From Asanoa sp040676615 (GTDB lineage: Bacteria > Actinomycetota > Actinomycetes > Mycobacteriales > Micromonosporaceae), in the NCBI RefSeq assembly GCF_040676615.1, contig NZ_JBFAPI010000010.1, positions 124,001-188,000 on the forward strand: a stretch of DNA of 64,000 nucleotides, written 5' to 3'. Position 1 is the first letter of the stretch; the number at the start of each line of letters is the position of its first letter. Position numbers and translations under genes: made by a program. The notes under the pieces were generated by a model. That model was not told where the DNA came from and did not search any database. It saw only the letters and a program-made list of their open reading frames with translations. Shown one piece after another: positions 61,357 through 64,000 of this stretch.

Positions 61357-62373
61357 CTACATCGGGTTGGGCGGCCCCGGATCCAGCGGTCCGCTGCCCG
61401 GATCTCGCGGATCTCTACCGGTCCCCGGATCGATGCGTCCCGTGCCGGGACCACCACCCGGGTCGGTCCGTCGCCCCTGTGTGGGGTCGATGTAGCCCCG
61501 CTCGCCGCGCGGCGTGTCGGTCTGGGCCTGGCCGCTGGCCTCGACCGGAGTCTCGACCTCGCCACCGCGGCCGGCCGGCGGCGCCTCACCCTGCAGGAAC
61601 GGCAGGACGCGACCGATCAGGACCACGTAGATCAGACCACCGATGAGGCCACCGATGATCGGCGCGGCAATGGGTACCCACCAATAGAGCTGGTTGTACT
61701 GATCTCGCCACGCCGTGCCGTATCCGGTGATGTAGGACGCCAATCTTGGCCCGAAGTCACGGGCCGGGTTGATGGCGTAACCGGCGTTGGTGCCCCACGC
61801 CATACCGATCGCAACCACGACCAGACCCACGATGAACGGCGTCAGGTTCGACAGCGGCGGGTCGTTCAGCCGGTCGGTCAGCACGAAGATCAGGAACACC
61901 AGGATCGCCGTGCCGATGACCTGGTCCAGGAAGCCGCCCCACAGGCTGACCGGCAACGAGCCGTTACCGGGCAGTGTGGAGAACACGATCTGCGTCTTCG
62001 CGGTCAGACCCGGGTCGGCGTTGTGCAGCACCGAGTTGTAGGCCCAACGCACCAGCAGCGCACCGCAGAAGGCACCCAACACCTGAGCGAAGATGTAGGG
62101 CACGACGCTCTTCCACGGAAACTTCCTGAACGCCGCCAACGCGATCGTGACGGCCGGATTCAGGTGAGCACCGGAGATGCGTGCCGCGGTGTAGACACCG
62201 AGCACAACACCGAAACCCCATGCCCACGAGATGCTGTTGTGGTCACCGAGGGCAGAGCCACCGGCTACTACCTGAGCGACCACACCAATACCGAAGAGCA
62301 GCAGAATCATCGTGCCCAGGAACTCAGCAATCATCTGGACCACGATGTTCTGTCTGCTGAGAATTCCTCTCAT
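61357..62373 (-). CDS. glpF: Glycerol facilitator (aquaglyceroporin) with long Pro/Gly tail
   Basis: Six-helix MIP channel, 338 residues with ATG 62373 (GTG 62382 is possible and has a better-placed GAAG). The two pore motifs are HLNPAVT (after helix 2) and INPARDFG (after helix 5); the Asp after NPAR is the glycerol-selective marker. Hydrophobic core ends near residue 265. The last 75 residues form a soluble tail rich in Pro, Gly, Asp and Arg (GYIDPTQGRRTDPGG, GTGRIDPGTGRDPRDPG), not found in standard GlpF. First gene of the glpF-glpK-glpD unit, preceded by a 400-bp region with regulatory features. Confidence 0.95.
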   Translation of the reverse strand: MRGILSRQNIVVQMIAEFLGTMILLLFGIGVVAQVVAGGSALGDHNSISWAWGFGVVLGVYTAARISGAHLNPAVTIALAAFRKFPWKSVVPYIFAQVLGAFCGALLVRWAYNSVLHNADPGLTAKTQIVFSTLPGNGSLPVSLWGGFLDQVIGTAILVFLIFVLTDRLNDPPLSNLTPFIVGLVVVAIGMAWGTNAGYAINPARDFGPRLASYITGYGTAWRDQYNQLYWWVPIAAPIIGGLIGGLIYVVLIGRVLPFLQGEAPPAGRGGEVETPVEASGQAQTDTPRGERGYIDPTQGRRTDPGGGPGTGRIDPGTGRDPRDPGSGPLDPGPPNPM

Positions 62374-62786
62374 CCCAGCCACAGCTTCTAGCCCCCCAAC
62401 AGTGCAACGTGGCGAACCGGATGATCGGCAGTCACCGCCAGGAGCGCGCCTGAGTCCCACAAAGGGATGAAGGCCCCAATCAGGGGATAGACACGTAACT
62501 AACGGTTATGTCTGAATATTCGGATTCGCCCTCTATCACCGTCAGTCAAGCACGGGACCTCCGATAGGGCTACGGCCACTCGCTTTAAACCCGAGAATTG
62601 CTCTTTTTTCATGGCGAGCTGGGGTAGATGCGAGGTCTCGACCGACTTTCCGCGGGCCGTGCGACGGCCCGAGCGGATCACCTATGTCAGGCTAACCCGC
62701 ACGGCCGCGTGGGGAGTCCGGATCCACCACCATCCACAATGGTTGGTACGTGACGATGCCGGTGATGCGGGGAACGTCCAGTGTGG
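62374..62786. promoter_or_regulatory. glpF leader and promoter region, no gene seen
   Basis: About 410 bp between the lipoprotein gene and glpF, visibly richer in A and T than the coding parts (for example near 62500-62620). Seen on the minus strand: an 8-bp palindrome GAATATTC at 62514-62521 beside a direct GAAT copy, a TAAC-N5-GTTA element near 62496-62508 and a TTGACT about 40 bp further upstream. These are candidate sites for an IclR-type (GylR-like) glycerol regulator, which is not encoded in the window. A minus-strand frame of 60 codons at 62499-62681 is judged non-coding. Confidence 0.5.
62655..62673 (-). terminator. Hairpin downstream of the lipoprotein gene
   Basis: CGGGCCGT-GCG-ACGGCCCG is a perfect inverted repeat with 8-bp arms, 113 bp downstream of the lipoprotein stop and upstream of the glpF promoter area. 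No T-run follows. Likely ends lipoprotein transcription. Confidence 0.55.
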
Positions 62787-63482
62787 TCAGGACGTGGGCG
62801 TCGGCTGCGGCGCACCGGTGGGCCGCAGCACGGCACAGGCCTCAAGGGCCGCGGCGTCAGGCGTGGCACCGCCTTCGGCGCCGTGGTCGGAGAGGCAGTT
62901 GCGGTAGGCGGTGTCCGCGCCGCGGTTGCCGCCACCGCGCCGACCGGGCTCACCAGCGGGCCGGCCGGTCGGCAGCAGCGACGCGCACGCCTCCTGGGCC
63001 TTCTGCCACGTCTGCTCGTCGACGCCTTGCGGCCGCATGCCGCCGAATCCGCCACCCGGGAAACCGCGGCCACCGGGCCGGCCGGACGGGAATGTGGTCG
63101 GCCGGCCGGAGGGGAAGGCGGTCGGCCGGCCGGAGGGGAAGGCGGTCGGCCGGCCGGAGGGGAAGGCGGTCGGCCGGCCCCACGGAAAGGCCGTCGGCCG
63201 GCCGGACGGGAAGGCGGTCGGCCGGCCGGAGGGGAATGCGGTCGGCCGGCCTGAAGGGCGGCCGGACGGCCGGTCGCTCGGGCGGACCGCGAAACCGGCC
63301 GGTGCCGAGGGCAGGGTGATGCCCTGCTTACCCAGGCAGTCCCGGTAGGCGGTGAAGCCGGCGCCGCCCGTACCCGATGCGGGTGTGGCACCGCTCGCGT
63401 CGCCGGAGCCGCAGCCCGCGACGGCGAACAGGGTGACAGCGGCGGCAGCAAGGACGAAGCCCGGCCGGAGCAAGCGGGTCAA
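62787..63482 (-). CDS. Lipoprotein with tandem (A)FPSGRPT repeats
   Basis: A 231-residue exported lipoprotein: residues 1-23 are a signal peptide ending in the lipobox AVAGC, where the Cys would be lipidated. Two short related domains, FTAYRDCLGKQGITLP near residue 44 and TAYRNCLSDHGAEGG near 195, each with a Cys, flank a Pro-rich middle made of seven 8-residue units of the form GRPTAFPS (residues about 73-130). The family is otherwise unknown to me. TTG 63482 is the start because a perfect AGGAGG lies five bases before it. Likely wall-facing; the repeats may span the peptidoglycan. Confidence 0.82.
   Translation of the reverse strand: MTRLLRPGFVLAAAAVTLFAVAGCGSGDASGATPASGTGGAGFTAYRDCLGKQGITLPSAPAGFAVRPSDRPSGRPSGRPTAFPSGRPTAFPSGRPTAFPWGRPTAFPSGRPTAFPSGRPTAFPSGRPTTFPSGRPGGRGFPGGGFGGMRPQGVDEQTWQKAQEACASLLPTGRPAGEPGRRGGGNRGADTAYRNCLSDHGAEGGATPDAAALEACAVLRPTGAPQPTPTS
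63097..63264. repeat. Seven 24-bp tandem repeats in the lipoprotein gene
   Basis: Units begin at 63097, 63121, 63145, 63169, 63193, 63217 and 63241 on the pattern GTCGGCCGGCCGGAGGGGAA. The first three are nearly identical, 63169 is the most diverged, and the last is partly degraded. They encode the GRPTAFPS units; the reading frame is kept because 24 is a multiple of three. Confidence 0.9.
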
Positions 63483-63813
63483 CGACGCCTCCTATGGAAG
63501 GTGGTCGTGCCGCGAGGGTTCGGGGCCGGCCCCCCGCGGCACGCGCGCCTCATGCAACCGGTGCGACCTCCGGGTCACCTCGGACCAACCTCGGAATCAG
63601 CTCAACGCGGCGTGTCGGGTCACGGTCGGGGCGCGATCGGGCGGCCGCGGGTGCGCATCGTCCGAGCCGCCATCGGCGACCCGTCTGAGCAGGTGTAACG
63701 GCGCGTCGTGGGCCGCTGCCGGTGTCGCGGCCATCGACGCGCGACAGATCGTCACAGCCTCTTCCTAGCGCGTTCCCAGGCAGTTCCGAGCGTCGGTCCG
63801 TAAGAGATACGGT
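63483..63813. promoter_or_regulatory. Gap between lipoprotein and response regulator, with three 11-bp-spaced TTCC boxes
   Basis: About 330 bp without a convincing gene. At 63761-63793 three direct repeats CTTCCTAGCGC, GTTCCCAGGCA and GTTCCGAGCGT stand end to end, TTCC recurring exactly every 11 bp (63762, 63773, 63784). Such spacing is typical of OmpR/PhoB-type response regulator sites. The boxes end 20 bp before the start of the response regulator gene, which suggests autoregulation. Elsewhere only a short ACCTCGGA direct repeat near 63570-63595 was noticed. Confidence 0.65.
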
Positions 63814-64000
63814 GTGCCAGCGCGACCGACCCGGGTGCTCGTCGTCGACGACGAGCCCAATATCTGTGCCCTGCTCTCCGCCACGCTCCGGCTGGTCGAC
63901 TTCGACGTGCGGGTCGCGTCCGGGGGGTTCGAAGCGCTGACCGCGGCCGAGGAGTTCACCCCCGACCTCGTCGTGCTCGACGTGATGCTGCCCGACCTCG
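63814..64000 (+). CDS. OmpR-type response regulator, N-terminal part only
   Basis: The first 62 codons of a two-component response regulator, cut by the window end. It begins VPARPTRVLVVDDEPN with the acidic pair Asp-Asp, then LLSATLRLVDFDVRVASGGFEAL and the phospho-acceptor strand DLVVLDVMLPDL, in which the Asp of LDVMLPD is the expected phosphorylation site. The OmpR class is inferred from the MLPDL form and the upstream boxes; the output domain is not in view. GTG 63814 is the start; no strong ribosome binding site. Confidence 0.88.
   Translation, partial: MPARPTRVLVVDDEPNICALLSATLRLVDFDVRVASGGFEALTAAEEFTPDLVVLDVMLPDL

Noticed and set aside
62499..62681. A 60-codon frame on the minus strand in the glpF leader
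   Set aside because: No ribosome binding site, codon use unlike the window, and it covers a hairpin and palindromic sites; treated as leader DNA.
63097..63264. Regular repeats that could suggest a CRISPR array
   Set aside because: Units are 24 bp with no spacers, in frame inside a lipoprotein gene, and encode a Pro-rich peptide.

Overview
The window is a stretch of very GC-rich chromosome (third codon positions almost always G or C, many GTG starts) from a filamentous-type actinomycete. The set of genes (SmpB, Ku with a lysine/alanine tail, alditol oxidase, a mycothiol-type maleylpyruvate isomerase-fold protein, CGNR and GbsR-like regulators, secreted GH81 glucanase, single-gene Ser/Thr kinase) fits Micromonosporaceae best; this placement is an inference from gene content, not a measured phylogeny. 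No tRNA, rRNA, transposase, integrase, CRISPR array or plasmid function was found, so this reads as ordinary chromosome with many small, self-regulated modules rather than an island.

Layout. 1-7.1 kb: a DHA2-type exporter (cut by the window start) divergent from its MarR regulator, an EEP-family hydrolase, phosphoglucomutase (pgm), DUF1810, an acetyltransferase and an MFS exporter/TetR pair with two clear operators. 7.1-17.5 kb: smpB, a conserved unknown, a large caspase-like protease with an EF-hand, helical repeats and a membrane tail, helicase hrpB, a secreted M1 aminopeptidase coupled to a nitronate monooxygenase, a soluble Ser/Thr kinase, and an acetyltransferase. 17.5-25.3 kb: a membrane ABC1/UbiB kinase, a LacI regulator, a MarR regulator divergent from an EamA transporter plus NAD(P)-binding protein, and an 850-residue patatin-like membrane lipase. 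25.3-32.6 kb: a UBP-type zinc finger protein, FabF divergent from a TetR across a 29-bp gap that is almost entirely one palindrome, then a four-gene unit (ribbon-helix-helix protein, DUF4097 protein, ABC ATPase, ABC permease) headed by a perfect 15-bp-arm inverted repeat, and an FAD monooxygenase.

32.7-44.0 kb: Ku, an AI-2E-type transporter, NAD(P)-binding and AraC proteins, a TIGR03086 protein, a secreted GH81 beta-1,3-glucanase preceded by a LacI-type operator, a DUF952/acetyltransferase pair, and an ABC exporter divergent from a GbsR/MarR-like regulator with palindromic TTGCAA/CAACG sites between them. 44.1-57.8 kb: a MHYT membrane sensor, alditol oxidase, an MFS-GMC oxidoreductase-FUSC operon facing a CGNR zinc finger protein, a Gfo/Idh/MocA oxidoreductase, an AraC-UvrA2-VOC group, and an MFS transporter fused to a universal stress domain. 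58.0-64.0 kb: the glycerol operon glpF-glpK-glpD, a lipoprotein built on seven 24-bp repeats, and the first 62 codons of an OmpR-type response regulator behind three 11-bp-spaced TTCC repeats.

How it works together: several transporter/regulator pairs carry their own visible operators, so many look like local, ligand-induced efflux or detoxification switches. Carbon use is represented by GH81 (beta-1,3-glucan), pgm, alditol oxidase and the glycerol operon. The most unusual candidates are the caspase/EF-hand/repeat/membrane protein (8081-10744), the DUF4097-ABC unit and its operator, and the MFS-universal-stress fusion.
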